64,000 nt of DNA from Streptomyces avicenniae (GCF_000719135.1 NZ_JOEK01000017.1:186001-250000); one strand, 5' to 3'. Numbered from the stretch's first letter, positions 1 to 9,023 are shown. Notes: generated by a model from the sequence alone, not told the origin. Program-made: numbers and translations.

Positions 1-892
1 GTTCGGCGCGGACGTCCACCTGGACGATGCGCACGTCGTCGGGCAGGAAGGCGTTGTAGGGGAAGTCGGTGCCGAGGAGGAGCAGCAGGTCGCACTCGTG
101 CGTCGCCTCGTACGCCGCGCCGTAGCCGAGCAGGCCGCTCATCCCGACGTCGAAGGGGTTGTCGTACTGGATCCACTCCTTGCCGCGCAGGGCGTGGCCC
201 ACGGGCGACTTGACGCGCTCGGCGAAGCGCATCACCTCGGCGTGCGCGCCCGCCGTGCCGCTGCCGCAGAAGAGGGTGACGCGGCGGGCGTCGTCCACCA
301 TGCGGGCCAGCGCGTCGATCTGCGCGTCGGCCGGGCGGACGGTCGGGCGCGCGGTCACGAGGGCGTGCTCCTCGGCGCGCTCCGGCACCTGCTCGGCCGC
401 GATGTCGCCGGGGAGCGCGACGACGCTGACGCCGCCGCGCCCGATCGCGTGCTGGATCGCGGTCTGGAGGACGCGCGGCATCTGGCTGCGGTTGGAGATC
501 AGCTCGCAGTAGTGGCTGCACTCGCGGAACAGGCGGTCGGGGTGCGTCTCCTGGAAGTAGCTGGTGCCGATCTCCGAGCTGGGGATCTGGGACGCGAGGG
601 CGAGGACGGGCGCCATCGAACGGTGCGCGTCGTACAGGCCGTTGATGAGGTGGAGGTTGCCGGGGCCGCAGGATCCGGCGCAGGCGGCGAGGCTGCCGGT
701 GAGCTGTGCCTCGGCCCCGGCGGCGAAGGCGGCGGTCTCCTCGTGCCGCACCTGCACCCAGTCGATGCCTCCGGTCCTGCGCACGGCGTCCACGACCGGG
801 TTGAGGCTGTCGCCGACCACGCCGTACAGGCGCCGCACCCCGGAGCGGACGAGGGTCTCGACGAACTGTTCCGCCACGGTCTGCTTGGCCAT
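1..892 (-). CDS. Thiamine-diphosphate pyruvate oxidase/dehydrogenase (PoxB type), 3' end outside window
   Basis: The reading frame opens with ATG at 892 (MAKQTVAEQFVETL) and runs off the left edge, so only about 297 N-terminal residues are seen. The product resembles the ThDP-dependent pyruvate:quinone oxidoreductases (PoxB/pyruvate oxidase), which decarboxylate pyruvate to acetate at the membrane. The N-terminal Pyr domain shows the catalytic-Glu context WVQVRHEETAAFAAGAEA near residue 50, then GSCGPGNLHLINGLYDA and the SSEIGTSYFQET stretch typical of the family. The central nucleotide-binding domain begins around residue 190. The C-terminal PP domain, which holds the metal-binding GDG motif, is missing because of the window edge. 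An AAGGTG Shine-Dalgarno lies about 9 nt upstream. The next gene upstream is the FAD oxidoreductase in the same direction, separated by a strong hairpin, so this gene probably has its own promoter. Acetolactate synthase-like enzymes are the main alternative, but the N-terminal motifs favour PoxB. Confidence 0.85.
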   Translation of the reverse strand, partial: MAKQTVAEQFVETLVRSGVRRLYGVVGDSLNPVVDAVRRTGGIDWVQVRHEETAAFAAGAEAQLTGSLAACAGSCGPGNLHLINGLYDAHRSMAPVLALASQIPSSEIGTSYFQETHPDRLFRECSHYCELISNRSQMPRVLQTAIQHAIGRGGVSVVALPGDIAAEQVPERAEEHALVTARPTVRPADAQIDALARMVDDARRVTLFCGSGTAGAHAEVMRFAERVKSPVGHALRGKEWIQYDNPFDVGMSGLLGYGAAYEATHECDLLLLLGTDFPYNAFLPDDVRIVQVDVRAE

Positions 893-962
893 CGCTCACG
901 CACCTTTTCCGGAAGAACGGGCAGCATGAGCAATCTATCCACGTATGCGGCTTTCGCACGTT

Positions 963-994
963 CCGCGCGGCCGGTCGGCTGACCGGCCGCGCGG
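963..994 (-). terminator. Perfect 14-bp hairpin, likely terminator of the FAD oxidoreductase gene
   Basis: Arms 963-976 and 981-994 are perfectly complementary around a 4-nt loop (ggct). It begins 21 bp past the stop codon of the 1016-2296 gene and before the start of the PoxB-like gene. There is no long T-run, which is normal for Streptomyces terminators. Confidence 0.6.
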
Positions 995-1015
995 CGCCGC
1001 GCGCCGTCCGCCAGG

Positions 1016-2296
1016 TCAGGCGTCGGGCAGGAGGTCGGCCAGCGGCGTGCCGGGGTCGGCCAGGGCGTCGGGGTCCACGGGGGCGCCGGAGCGTACGAGG
1101 GCCTGGATGCCGTCGGTGACGTCCCAGACGTTCATGTTGAGCCCGGCCAGGACGCGGCCGTCCCGCAGCCAGAAGGCGATGAACGCGCGCTTGGCGACGT
1201 CGCCGCGCCGGACGACGCGGTCGTAACTGCCGGGCGGGGCCCAACCGGAGTATTCGAGCCCGACGTCGTACTGATCGGAGAAGAAGTACGGCACCCGGTC
1301 GTACGTCACCTCCTGGCCGAGCATGGCGCGGGCGGCGGCCGGGCCCGAGTTGAGGGCGTTGGCCCAGTGCTCGACGCGGCGCGGTTCCCCGGCGCCGCCG
1401 CCGGGGAGCGTGCCGGGGACGGCCGCGACGTCGCCCGCCGCGAAGATGCGCGGGTCGCTGGTGCGCAGCGAGCGGTCCACGAGGACGCCGCCCGTGCCGT
1501 CGGCCGCCAGCGCGAGCCCGGCGGACGCGGCGAGCGCCGTGCGCGGGGCGGCGCCGATGGCGGCGAGCACGGCCCGCGCGGGCAGTTCCTCGCCGTCCTC
1601 GGTGCGGACCCCGGCGACGATGCCGTCCCGGCCGGTGATCGCGGCGAGCCGGGTGCCGAAGCGGAAGGTGACGCCGTGGTCGCGGTGGAGGGCCGTGAAG
1701 ACCTCGCCCAGCTCGGGGCCGAGGACGGCGTGCAGCGGCGTCGGCTCCGGCTCGACGATCGTCACCTCGACGCCGAGGGCGCGCGCGGCGGCGGCCACTT
1801 CGAGGCCGATCCATCCGGCGCCCGCGATGACCAGCGGTACGCCGGTGCGCGCGGCGCTGCTGGTGAGCGCGCCGCGCAGGTGGTCGGCGTGGGAGAGGCG
1901 GCGCAGGTGGTGCACGCCCGCGAGGTCGGTGCCGGGGATGCCGAGGCGGCGCGGTTCCGCGCCGGTGGCCAGCAGCAGGGCGTCGTACGGCAGCCGGGTG
2001 CCGTCGCCGAGCCTGACCTCGCGGACGGCGCGGTCGATCGCGACGACGGGTTCGCCGAGGTGGAGTTCGACCCGGTGGTGGGCGTACCAGGCCGGTTCGT
2101 GGACGTGGACGCTGCCGCGGGTCGCCCGGCCGAGGAGGTAGTCCTTGGAGAGCGGCGGCCGTTCGTAGGGCTGTTCGTGCTCGTCGCCGATCAGGATGAC
2201 GCGCCCGGTGAAGCCTTCGTCCCGCAGTGTCTGGGCCGCCTTGGCACCGGCCAGGCCGCCGCCGACGATGAGGAACGTCCGGTGTGTCCCGTCCAC
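1016..2296 (-). CDS. FAD/NAD(P)-dependent oxidoreductase, ferredoxin-reductase (rhodocoxin/ThcD) type
   Basis: This 426-aa protein has the two-Rossmann architecture of the pyridine nucleotide-disulphide oxidoreductase superfamily. Near the N-terminus it shows the FAD motif LIVGGGLAGAKAAQTL (residues about 9-24). A second dinucleotide motif, VIAGAGWIGLEVAAAARALG, lies near residue 155 for NAD(P)H. The ATGAEP and FAAGDVAAVPG motifs complete the FAD site. A C-terminal reductase domain with ALVRS and NVWDV stretches matches ferredoxin/rubredoxin reductases that pass electrons from NAD(P)H to a small iron-sulphur protein, for example for cytochromes P450. No partner ferredoxin or P450 gene is adjacent, so the electron acceptor is unknown. 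The start is a GTG with GGAGG six bases upstream. A 19-bp palindrome sits about 25 bp upstream of the start and is a candidate operator. Confidence 0.85.
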   Translation of the reverse strand: MDGTHRTFLIVGGGLAGAKAAQTLRDEGFTGRVILIGDEHEQPYERPPLSKDYLLGRATRGSVHVHEPAWYAHHRVELHLGEPVVAIDRAVREVRLGDGTRLPYDALLLATGAEPRRLGIPGTDLAGVHHLRRLSHADHLRGALTSSAARTGVPLVIAGAGWIGLEVAAAARALGVEVTIVEPEPTPLHAVLGPELGEVFTALHRDHGVTFRFGTRLAAITGRDGIVAGVRTEDGEELPARAVLAAIGAAPRTALAASAGLALAADGTGGVLVDRSLRTSDPRIFAAGDVAAVPGTLPGGGAGEPRRVEHWANALNSGPAAARAMLGQEVTYDRVPYFFSDQYDVGLEYSGWAPPGSYDRVVRRGDVAKRAFIAFWLRDGRVLAGLNMNVWDVTDGIQALVRSGAPVDPDALADPGTPLADLLPDA

Positions 2297-2320
2297 GCAT
2301 TGCCTCCAGATCAGGTGTGG

Positions 2321-2339
2321 CGGTTCAGGTGGTGAACCG
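2321..2339. promoter_or_regulatory. 19-bp perfect palindrome upstream of the FAD oxidoreductase gene
   Basis: The sequence cggttca-ggtgg-tgaaccg has 7-bp perfect arms around 5 bp and lies 25 bp upstream of the GTG start of the oxidoreductase gene on the minus strand. Position and symmetry suggest a dimeric repressor site. The regulator is not identified. Confidence 0.5.
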
Positions 2340-2458
2340 ATGTGTGGCTCAAGGAGCCTGCCTCACCTGGGGTGTTCACGGGAAGAGGGCGGCGGGGGCA
2401 CGTGCGCCGGAGTGCGCCCCGGCGGGTGCGGGGGCGCGGTTCACCTTCCGTTCACCGC

Positions 2459-3775
2459 TCAGCGGCGGGTGAGCCGTGCGTGGAGGGAGCGGGCGGACGC
2501 GTCGGTGAGGGCCGCGATCTGGTCCACCAGGACGCGCAGGCGGGCGGCGTCGTCCCCCGCGGCGAGGTACAGCGCACGGTGCTGCGGGTCGAGCCCTTCG
2601 GGGGCGCGGCTCCGGAGGGCTTCGCCCAGTTCGGTGAGCAGGGCGCGCTGCCGTGCCCGCTGCCGTTCGAACTCGGGGCGCTGCATGACGTGCGCGTCGG
2701 CGACGGCCTTGAGGACGGCGCATTCGAGGCGCGCGTCCTCGGGGACGACGAGGTCGGCCTCGTAGCGGCGCAGCGGGCCCGGGCCGAAGCGGGCGCGGGT
2801 GGCGCCCTCGGCGGCGAGGCAGAAGCGGCCGATGAGCTGGCTGGTGGCGTTCTTCAGGCGGGCCTGCGCGGGGGCGGTGCCGTCGTAGGAGGCGGGCCAC
2901 CAGTCCTGGGCGAGGAGCCGGTCGAGGGCGGCGGCCAGCGCCTCGGCGGGCGTGCCGGGGGGCGCGTAGCGGCGGGCGGCGACGTCGAGGACGGTCTCGC
3001 GCTCGGGGGCGGAGCGCAGGAGGGCGGGGGCGAGGTGGCCCGCGTGGATGCCGTCCTCCAGGTCGTGCACGGAGTAGGCGATGTCGTCCGACCAGTCCAT
3101 GACCTGGGCCTCGAAGCAGCGCGCGGTGGGCGGGGCGTCCTCGCGCAGCCAGGTGAAGACGGGGAGGTCGTCGGCGTAGACGCCGAACTTGTGGGAGCCG
3201 GGGTCGGTGGGGTGGGCGCCGCGCGGCCAGGGGTACTTGGTGGCGGCGTCGAGGACGGCCCGGGTGAGGTTGAGGCCGACGGGGCGGTCGCCCTCGGGGC
3301 CGGTGAATCGTTTCGGCTCCAGGCGGGTCAGCAGCCGCAGCGACTGGGCGTTGCCCTCGAAGCCGCCGCAGGGCGCGGCGATGCGGTCGAGGGCGCGCTC
3401 CCCGTTGTGGCCGAACGGCGGGTGCCCGAGGTCGTGGGCGAGGCAGGCGGCCTCCACGATGTCCGGGTCGCAGCCGAAGGCGGCGCCGAGGTCGCGGCCG
3501 ATCTGCGCGCACTCCAGGGAGTGCGTGAGGCGGGTGCGGGGGGTGATGTCCCAGGCGGGCTGGGCGGCGTCGCCGGTGTCGGGCGTGACGATCTGCGTCT
3601 TGCCCGCGAGACGGCGCAGCGCGGCGGAGTGCTGCACGCGGGCGCGGTCGCGCTGGAACGCGGTGCGGCCTGGCCGCTTGTCGGGCTCGGGGTCGAAGCG
3701 GGCGGCGTCGGCCTCGTCGTAGGGGGCGGGGACGGCGGAGGGGTCGGCGCCGGGTGCGGGACGTGCGGGGTGCAT
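2459..3775 (-). CDS. dgt: Deoxyguanosinetriphosphate triphosphohydrolase-like protein (HD domain)
   Basis: This protein of about 438 aa belongs to the dGTPase family of HD-domain hydrolases, which convert dNTPs to nucleoside and tripolyphosphate. The metal-binding motif is clear: RTRLTHSLE, then [16 protein letters not shown] with the HD dyad, and further D/H ligands in [17 protein letters not shown]. The conserved N-terminal block [26 protein letters not shown] is present. I start at ATG 3775 (MHPARPAPG) because an AAGGG Shine-Dalgarno lies just upstream. A longer reading from 3802 lacks support. In actinobacteria dgt is often next to dnaG, but that is not so here. It is followed after about 160 bp by the FAD oxidoreductase gene in the same direction. 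Length and motifs look intact. Confidence 0.9.
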   Translation of the reverse strand: MHPARPAPGADPSAVPAPYDEADAARFDPEPDKRPGRTAFQRDRARVQHSAALRRLAGKTQIVTPDTGDAAQPAWDITPRTRLTHSLECAQIGRDLGAAFGCDPDIVEAACLAHDLGHPPFGHNGERALDRIAAPCGGFEGNAQSLRLLTRLEPKRFTGPEGDRPVGLNLTRAVLDAATKYPWPRGAHPTDPGSHKFGVYADDLPVFTWLREDAPPTARCFEAQVMDWSDDIAYSVHDLEDGIHAGHLAPALLRSAPERETVLDVAARRYAPPGTPAEALAAALDRLLAQDWWPASYDGTAPAQARLKNATSQLIGRFCLAAEGATRARFGPGPLRRYEADLVVPEDARLECAVLKAVADAHVMQRPEFERQRARQRALLTELGEALRSRAPEGLDPQHRALYLAAGDDAARLRVLVDQIAALTDASARSLHARLTRR

Positions 3776-3877
3776 GCCCTTGACGGTAGCGGGCGGGCGC
3801 ACGGGGAGGCGCGGCGCGGCGGGGCCGTGTGCGCCCGCGCGCGGTAGCTTCAGCGAACGGCTGCGGGGCGGGGCGCG

Positions 3878-4618
3878 TCAGGCGGTCGCGGCGAGCGGCG
3901 TGTCCGCGCCGAGGACGCCACGGGCGCGGTCGTAGCGGTGCAGCAGCAGCCGGGCCAGCGCGGGGTGGCTGCCGAGCGGCCTGGCCACGGGCAGTCCTGG
4001 CGCGGCCTCGGCGCAGCGGGTGGCGAAGACGCCTGGCGCGGTGAAACACGAGGAGACCGCGATGTCGCGGTGCCCGCGCGCCCGCAGCGTCGCGACGGCC
4101 TCCTCGACCGTCGGCGTGGCGGCGGAGGCGTAGGCGGGCAGCACGGTGGCGCCGCCCAGGCGCGCGGACAGCATCTGCGCCGTGTACTCCGTGCCCGCCG
4201 CGGACTCCGGGTCGCGCGAGCCTGCGGCGGCGAGCACCACGGCGCCGCCCCTGCGGTACCCGGCCTCCATCAGGCGGCTGTGCAGGGCCTCCGCGAGCAG
4301 CGGGTGCGGGCCGAGGGAGCCCGTCGTGGTCACGGACAGGTGCGGGGCTGCGGCGACGAGCGCGGGGATGTCGTGCTTGACGTGGAATCCCCGGCTGAAG
4401 AGCAGCGGGACGAGCACCACGTCCCCGCGCAGCCTGGCCAGGGTGTCGGCGAGCAGCGGTTCGTCACGGTCCAGGTGCCCCAGCTCGACGCGCAGCCCCT
4501 TCCGCATGGCGCCGACGAGCCGCAGGAGGGTGCGGACGGTCTGGCGGGCGCGGGGGTCGGGGGAGCCGTGCGCGACGGCGACGAGCGTCGGTGGGGTGCT
4601 CTGGCGGACGGTGCTCAT
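3878..4618 (-). CDS. Sirohydrochlorin chelatase (CbiX/SirB type)
   Basis: This 246-aa protein starts MSTVRQSTPPTLVAVAHGSPDPRA. The VAHGSP metal-binding histidine motif at the N-terminus is typical of CbiX/SirB chelatases. A repeated half (DIAVSSCFTAPGVFATRC) supplies the second lobe, so this is a double-length enzyme rather than the short archaeal CbiXS. Such enzymes insert iron or cobalt into sirohydrochlorin to give sirohaem or a cobalamin precursor. It is divergent from the nitrate reductase gene across a GlnR-like box. The nitrite reductase in this window needs sirohaem, so a role in sirohaem supply is a reasonable inference. Metal choice cannot be read from the sequence. Confidence 0.8.
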   Translation of the reverse strand: MSTVRQSTPPTLVAVAHGSPDPRARQTVRTLLRLVGAMRKGLRVELGHLDRDEPLLADTLARLRGDVVLVPLLFSRGFHVKHDIPALVAAAPHLSVTTTGSLGPHPLLAEALHSRLMEAGYRRGGAVVLAAAGSRDPESAAGTEYTAQMLSARLGGATVLPAYASAATPTVEEAVATLRARGHRDIAVSSCFTAPGVFATRCAEAAPGLPVARPLGSHPALARLLLHRYDRARGVLGADTPLAATA

Positions 4619-4730
4619 TCGGCCAGGGTGCGCCCGACCGATTGCGATTGCATTGCGGACATGTCACGAATGCCCGCGCCGTTCGCTCACCGCGCGGGCC
4701 CTGCGGCGCTGAGGACGCCGCCCCTGCCGC

Positions 4731-4768
4731 GTAACGCCGCCCCACGCCCGGCGTAACACGGACGACCC
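4731..4768 (+). promoter_or_regulatory. Candidate GlnR box upstream of nitrate reductase
   Basis: Two GTAAC half-sites at 4731-4735 and 4753-4757 are exactly 22 bp apart, the a1-a2 spacing of the actinobacterial GlnR box (a1-n6-b1-n6-a2-n6-b2). The b positions, CCACG (4742) and GACCC (4764), match the GAAAC consensus only weakly. The box ends 11 bp before the nasA ATG. Confidence 0.6.
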
Positions 4769-4779
4769 ACGATGGCGCC

Positions 4780-6900
4780 ATGAGCGCCGACACCGCCGGG
4801 ACAGTGAGCAGTATCACGCAGACGCACTGCCCCTACTGCGCGCTCCAGTGCGGCATGGGACTGCGGCGGGGGGCCCACGGGCTCGACGTCGTGCCGCGCG
4901 AGGCGTTCCCCGTGAACCGGGGCGCCCTGTGCGGCAAGGGGCAGAACGCGCCCGCCGTGCTGGCGTCGGGCGCCCGTCTGACGGGCCCGCTGGTCCGCGA
5001 CACCCGGGAGGGCCCGCTGCGGCCCGCGACGTGGCCCGAGGCGCTGGACAGGGTGGCCGCCGGGCTGGCCGCCGCGCGTGGGCGGCACGGGCCCGACGCC
5101 GTGGGCGTCTTCGGCGGCGGAGGGCTGACCAACGAGAAGGCGTACGCGCTGGGCAAGTTCGCCCGCGTCGTGCTGCGCACCTCGCAGATCGACTACAACG
5201 GGCGCTTCTGCATGTCGTCCGCCGCAGCGGCGGGCAACAAGGCGTTCGGCCTGGACCGGGGCCTGCCCTTCCCGCTCGCCGACATCCCGCGCACCGGCTG
5301 CGTGATCCTGGTCGGCTCCAACCCGGCCGAGACGATGCCGCCCGCCGTGCGCTACCTCACCGAGCTGCGCGCGAACGGCGGCACGCTGATCGTGATCGAC
5401 CCGCGCCGCACCCGTACCGCCGAGCTGGCCGACCTGCACCTCGCGCCGCGCCCCGGCACCGACCTGGCGCTCGCCCTCGGCATGCTGCACCTGGTCGTCG
5501 CGCAGGGCCACACCGACGAGGCGTTCATCGCGGAACGCACCTCCGGCTGGCCCGCCACGCGCGCCGCCGCCATGGCGCACTGGCCCGAGCTGGTGGAGCG
5601 GATCACCGGCGTGCCGGTGCCCGCGCTGCGTGAGGCCGTCCGCATGTTCTGCGCCCCGCAGGCCGCCATGGTGCTGACGGCACGCGGCCCCGAGCAGCAG
5701 GCGAAGGGCACGGACACGGTCGGCGCGTGGATCAACCTGTGCCTTGCCACGGGCCGCGCCGGGCGCCCGTACTCCGGCTACGGCTGCCTCACCGGCCAGG
5801 GCAACGGGCAGGGCGGCCGTGAGCACGGGCAGAAGGCCGACCAGCTGCCCGGCTACCGATCCCTGACGGACCCCGCCGCCCGCGCCCATGTCGCCGCGGT
5901 GTGGGGCGTGGACCCTGCGGATCTGCCAGGGCCGGGGCGCAGTGCCTACGAACTGCTGGACGCACTGGGCCGCGACGCACCCGACGGCATAAGGGCGCTC
6001 CTGCTGATGGGCTCGAACCCCGTCGTCTCCGCCCCACGCGCCGCGCATGTGGAGCAGCGCATACGGGCGCTCGACTTCCTCGCCGTCTGCGACGTCGTCG
6101 CGTCGGAGACGGCGCTGCTGGCGGACGTCGTCCTGCCCGTCACGCAGTGGGCCGAGGAGACGGGGACGCTGACCAGCCTGGAGGGCCGCGTCCTGCTGCG
6201 GCGCAAGGCCGTGGACCCGCCGCCGGGCTGCCGCAGCGACCTGGCCGTCCTCGGCGGCCTCGCGGCGCGGCTCGGGCACCCGACGGGCTTCTCCGAGGAC
6301 CCGGCCGAGGTGTTCGACGAGCTGCGGCGCGCGTCGGCCGGGGGCGTGGCGGACTACGCGGGCATCACGTACGGGCGGATCGCCGCCGAGGACGGCGTGT
6401 TCTGGCCCTGCCCCACGCCGGAGCACCCGGGGACGCCGCGCCTGTTCCTCGACCGCTTCGCGACACCGGACGGGCGCGCGCGGTTCACGCCCGTGGAGCA
6501 CCGGCCGTCGGCCGAGGAGCCGTGCGCGGAGTACCCGCTGCTGCTGACGACGGGCCGGGTGCTCGCGCAGTACCAGTCGGGCGCGCAGACGCGGCGCGTG
6601 GCGGAGCTGAACGCGGCGGCGCCAGGGCCGTTCGTGCAGCTGCATCCACGGCTGGCGGCACGGCTCGGGGTGGCGGAGGGCGAGCCGCTGGCGGTGGTGT
6701 CGCGGCGGGGGCGGGCGGTGGCGCCCGCGCGGATCAGCACGGACATCAGGCAGGACACCGTGTTCATGCCGTTCCACTGGCCGGGGGAGGGACGCGCCAA
6801 CACGGTGACGAACCCCGCGCTCGACCCCACGTCCCGCATGCCGGAGTTCAAGGTGTGCGCCGTACGGGTGACACGTGCCGAGGGGGGCGCGGAGGGCTGA
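4780..6900 (+). CDS. nasA: Assimilatory nitrate reductase catalytic subunit (molybdopterin, 4Fe-4S)
   Basis: This 706-aa protein reduces nitrate to nitrite in the cytoplasm using bis-MGD molybdenum and one [4Fe-4S] cluster. The N-terminal cluster motif is visible as C17, C20 and C24 (HCPYCALQCGM) and C51 (LCGKG). Molybdopterin oxidoreductase motifs follow: YNGRFCMSSAAAAGNKAFG with the Mo-ligand cysteine region, VLVGSNPAETMPP, GYGCLTGQGNGQGGREHGQKADQLPGYR and LLMGSNPVVSAP. The C-terminal molydopterin-dinucleotide domain carries LLLTTGRVLAQYQSG and FMPFHWPGEGRANTVTNPALDP. There is no C-terminal BFD or flavin domain, so a separate electron donor is needed. The upstream GlnR-like box implies nitrogen-starvation control. 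Nitrite reductase genes for the next step lie about 12 kb downstream. Confidence 0.93.
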   Translation: MSADTAGTVSSITQTHCPYCALQCGMGLRRGAHGLDVVPREAFPVNRGALCGKGQNAPAVLASGARLTGPLVRDTREGPLRPATWPEALDRVAAGLAAARGRHGPDAVGVFGGGGLTNEKAYALGKFARVVLRTSQIDYNGRFCMSSAAAAGNKAFGLDRGLPFPLADIPRTGCVILVGSNPAETMPPAVRYLTELRANGGTLIVIDPRRTRTAELADLHLAPRPGTDLALALGMLHLVVAQGHTDEAFIAERTSGWPATRAAAMAHWPELVERITGVPVPALREAVRMFCAPQAAMVLTARGPEQQAKGTDTVGAWINLCLATGRAGRPYSGYGCLTGQGNGQGGREHGQKADQLPGYRSLTDPAARAHVAAVWGVDPADLPGPGRSAYELLDALGRDAPDGIRALLLMGSNPVVSAPRAAHVEQRIRALDFLAVCDVVASETALLADVVLPVTQWAEETGTLTSLEGRVLLRRKAVDPPPGCRSDLAVLGGLAARLGHPTGFSEDPAEVFDELRRASAGGVADYAGITYGRIAAEDGVFWPCPTPEHPGTPRLFLDRFATPDGRARFTPVEHRPSAEEPCAEYPLLLTTGRVLAQYQSGAQTRRVAELNAAAPGPFVQLHPRLAARLGVAEGEPLAVVSRRGRAVAPARISTDIRQDTVFMPFHWPGEGRANTVTNPALDPTSRMPEFKVCAVRVTRAEGGAEG

Positions 6901-6954
6901 CGTGCCCGAGCGTGCCCGAGTTGCGCATCGCGGGCCACGGGTCAGCATGGAGGG

Positions 6955-7326
6955 ATGGACGACATCACCCAGCTGGCCGACACGCACATGGCGCTGGCGC
7001 ACGAGGGGGACCACGGGCGCAGCGCGCATCTGTTCCTGCACGACGGCCCGCTGCGGCAGAGCGTCATCGCGCTGACCGCCGGGTGCGTGCTGGAGGAGCA
7101 CAACGCGCCGCCCGCCTCCAGCATCCAGGTGCTGCGCGGCCGGGTGCGGCTGGTCTCGTCGGACGGGGTCGCGGCGGACCTGGAGGCCGGGCACGTGATG
7201 CGCGTCCCGCACAGCAGGCACGCGCTGACGGCCGTGCACGACGCGGTGATCCTGCTGACGTCCGTGACGGCCACGCCCGAGCCGCTGGTCGTATACGACA
7301 CACGCCGCGAGTCCCACCCTGCGTGA
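6955..7326 (+). CDS. Small cupin-domain protein
   Basis: This 123-aa protein is a single beta-barrel cupin. The block SVIALTAGCVLEEHNAPPASSIQVLRGRVRL matches cupin motif 1, and GHVMRVPHSRHALTAVHDAVILL matches motif 2. Metal-ligand histidines are partly conserved (EEHNAP, HSRHALT). No enzymatic partner domain is present, so the substrate is unknown. It lies 54 bp after nasA on the same strand and may be in the same transcript. It converges on the AraC regulator. GGAGGG ends only one base before ATG 6955, which is closer than usual, so initiation may be leaderless or use the later ATG at 6988. Confidence 0.75.
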   Translation: MDDITQLADTHMALAHEGDHGRSAHLFLHDGPLRQSVIALTAGCVLEEHNAPPASSIQVLRGRVRLVSSDGVAADLEAGHVMRVPHSRHALTAVHDAVILLTSVTATPEPLVVYDTRRESHPA

Positions 7327-7347
7327 CCGGCCCCCGGGGACAGGGCC

Positions 7348-8346
7348 TCAGTGCCCTGTGTCGGTGCCCGCGGCCTCCCTGCCGAGGACGCGGTGCGCGC
7401 TGGGGCTCACGCCCCGCTCCCGCTTGAACGCCGTGCTGAGCGTGAACGCGCTGCCGTAGCCGACGCGGCGCGCGACCGACTCCAGCGTCGCGTCCGGCTC
7501 GCGCAGCAGGTCGGCGGCCAGGTCGAGGCGGTGCGCGGTCAGGTACGTCATGGGCGGCTCGCCCACCAGCGCGCCGAACCGCCGCGCCAGCGCCGCGCGG
7601 GACACACCGGCCTTGGCCGCCAGGCCCGCGACCGTCCACGGGTGCGCCGGGTGGTCGTGGATCAGCCGCAGCACCTGCGCGACGACGGGGTCGCCGTGCG
7701 CCCGGTACCAGGCGGGCGCGGCGGCGTCGGGGCGCGCGTACCAGGCGCGCAGCGCGGCGATCACCAGCAGGTCGAGGAGCCGGTCGAGGATGACCTCCTG
7801 GCCCGGCTCGTCGCGCGCGACCTCCGCTTCGAGCAGCGGGATCAGCGGGCTGTCCCAGCTGTCGCGCCGCAGCGTGAGGACGGGCGGCAGGGCCTGGAGG
7901 AGGCGCCCCGTGATCTCGCCGCGCAGCTGGTAGGTGCCGATGACGAGCACGGTGGACCCGTCGGGCGCGTTGCCCCACGTGCGGACGCCGAGGTCCATCT
8001 CCTCGCACAGGTCGGTCCCGTCCGCCGCGACGCTGCACCCGCCGGGCCGTACGACGACCTGCGGCGTGGTCGCCGGGTCGTCGGCGACGGTGTACGGGGT
8101 GGGGCCGCGCATCAGCGCGAGGTCGCCCGCGGCGAGCCGCACGGCGTCGGGGTGGTTCCCGGCGGGCCCCGGGCCCGGGGCGCCGTCGCCTGGGACGAGC
8201 CAGGCGTCGCCGCGCGTCACGCAGATGACGGTCAGCGGTGCCTCGTCCCTGACCTGCACGCCCCACGGCGGCGCCAGGACCGCCCGCATCAGGAACGCGC
8301 CACGGGCCCGGGGACCGTCGAGGAGGCTGCCCAGTGCGTTGTCCAT
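7348..8346 (-). CDS. AraC-family transcriptional regulator with N-terminal cupin
   Basis: This 332-aa protein has an N-terminal cupin/AraC-binding sensor and a C-terminal double helix-turn-helix. The HTH region starts near residue 225 (PWTVAGLAAKAGVSRAALAR) and ends with VARRVGYGSAFTLSTAFKRERGVSPSAHR, a good AraC signature. The sensor half includes DLALMRGPTPYTVADDP, seen in AraC proteins that sense small carbonyl or drug-like ligands. The gene is divergent from the GNAT acetyltransferase gene with 56 bp between starts, so it may control that gene and itself. The ligand is not identifiable. Confidence 0.85.
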   Translation of the reverse strand: MDNALGSLLDGPRARGAFLMRAVLAPPWGVQVRDEAPLTVICVTRGDAWLVPGDGAPGPGPAGNHPDAVRLAAGDLALMRGPTPYTVADDPATTPQVVVRPGGCSVAADGTDLCEEMDLGVRTWGNAPDGSTVLVIGTYQLRGEITGRLLQALPPVLTLRRDSWDSPLIPLLEAEVARDEPGQEVILDRLLDLLVIAALRAWYARPDAAAPAWYRAHGDPVVAQVLRLIHDHPAHPWTVAGLAAKAGVSRAALARRFGALVGEPPMTYLTAHRLDLAADLLREPDATLESVARRVGYGSAFTLSTAFKRERGVSPSAHRVLGREAAGTDTGH

Positions 8347-8402
8347 GGCCTCGGAGCGTAGCTCGTGCGGGTGACGTCAGTGGTGCGCGATACGGTCGGG
8401 GC

Positions 8403-9023
8403 ATGCCCGAGCACAGCGAGCCCACCGCTCTCGCCACCGCCTCCACCCCCGTCCGCGTGATCCGCGCGGCGGCGCCCGACGACCTGTTCACGGTCACCAC
8501 GATCTTCGCCCACTACGTCGCGTCCACCCTGATCACGTTCATGGAGACCGCGCCCACCACGGGCGAGTGGCGGCAGAAGCTGGACGGCATCGCGGAGCGC
8601 GGGCTGCCGTTCCTGGTGGCGGAGGAGGACGGCGAGATCGTCGGCTTCGCGTACGCCAGCCCGTGGCGGATGCAGGACGCCTACCGCTACACCGTGGAGA
8701 ACAGCGTCTACCTCGCGCCGGGGCGGACCGGGCGGGGGCTCGGGCGGGCGCTGCTGACGGCGCTGCTCGCGGCGTGCGAGGCGGCCGGGGTCCGTCAGGT
8801 CGTCGCGGTGATCGCCGACTGCGACAACGACGCGTCGCCCGCGCTGCACCGGCGGCTCGGCTTCCGTGACGCGGGGCGGCTGACCGCCGTGGGCCACAAG
8901 CGCGGGCACTGGCTGGACACGCTGCTGATGCAGCTGGACCTGTCGGGCGGCTCCGCGCGGCCGGGCGGGCTCGGCGTGCCGGACGGCGCGCTCGGGCCCG
9001 AGGGCCCGGCCGCGGGGGCGTGA
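8403..9023 (+). CDS. GNAT N-acetyltransferase, phosphinothricin/methionine-sulfoximine acetyltransferase type
   Basis: The likely start is ATG 8403 (MPEHSEPTALA), giving 206 aa. An ATG-to-ATG overlap with an upstream reading frame has no support. The GNAT fold is clear: TVTTIFAHYVASTLITFMETAPTTGEWRQKL at the N-terminus, FLVAEEDGEIVGFAYASPWR, the acetyl-CoA loop LAPGRTGRGLGRALLTALLAACEAAG, and AVIADCDNDASPALHRRLGFRDAGRL. This pattern matches the PAT/bar and MddA subgroup that acetylates phosphinothricin, methionine sulfone or related amino acids. Substrate assignment is inference. The usual length is about 170-185 aa. Here both ends carry extra Ala/Gly/Pro-rich residues. Confidence 0.8.
   Translation: MPEHSEPTALATASTPVRVIRAAAPDDLFTVTTIFAHYVASTLITFMETAPTTGEWRQKLDGIAERGLPFLVAEEDGEIVGFAYASPWRMQDAYRYTVENSVYLAPGRTGRGLGRALLTALLAACEAAGVRQVVAVIADCDNDASPALHRRLGFRDAGRLTAVGHKRGHWLDTLLMQLDLSGGSARPGGLGVPDGALGPEGPAAGA

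Noticed and set aside
2376..4049. Long minus-strand open frame over dgt
   Set aside because: Arg/Pro/His-rich translation typical of a high-GC shadow. The HD-domain protein is in another frame of the same strand.
4687..7317. 876-codon minus-strand frame opposite nasA
   Set aside because: Low-complexity Arg/Gly/His composition with no recognisable motif. NasA on the plus strand explains the region.
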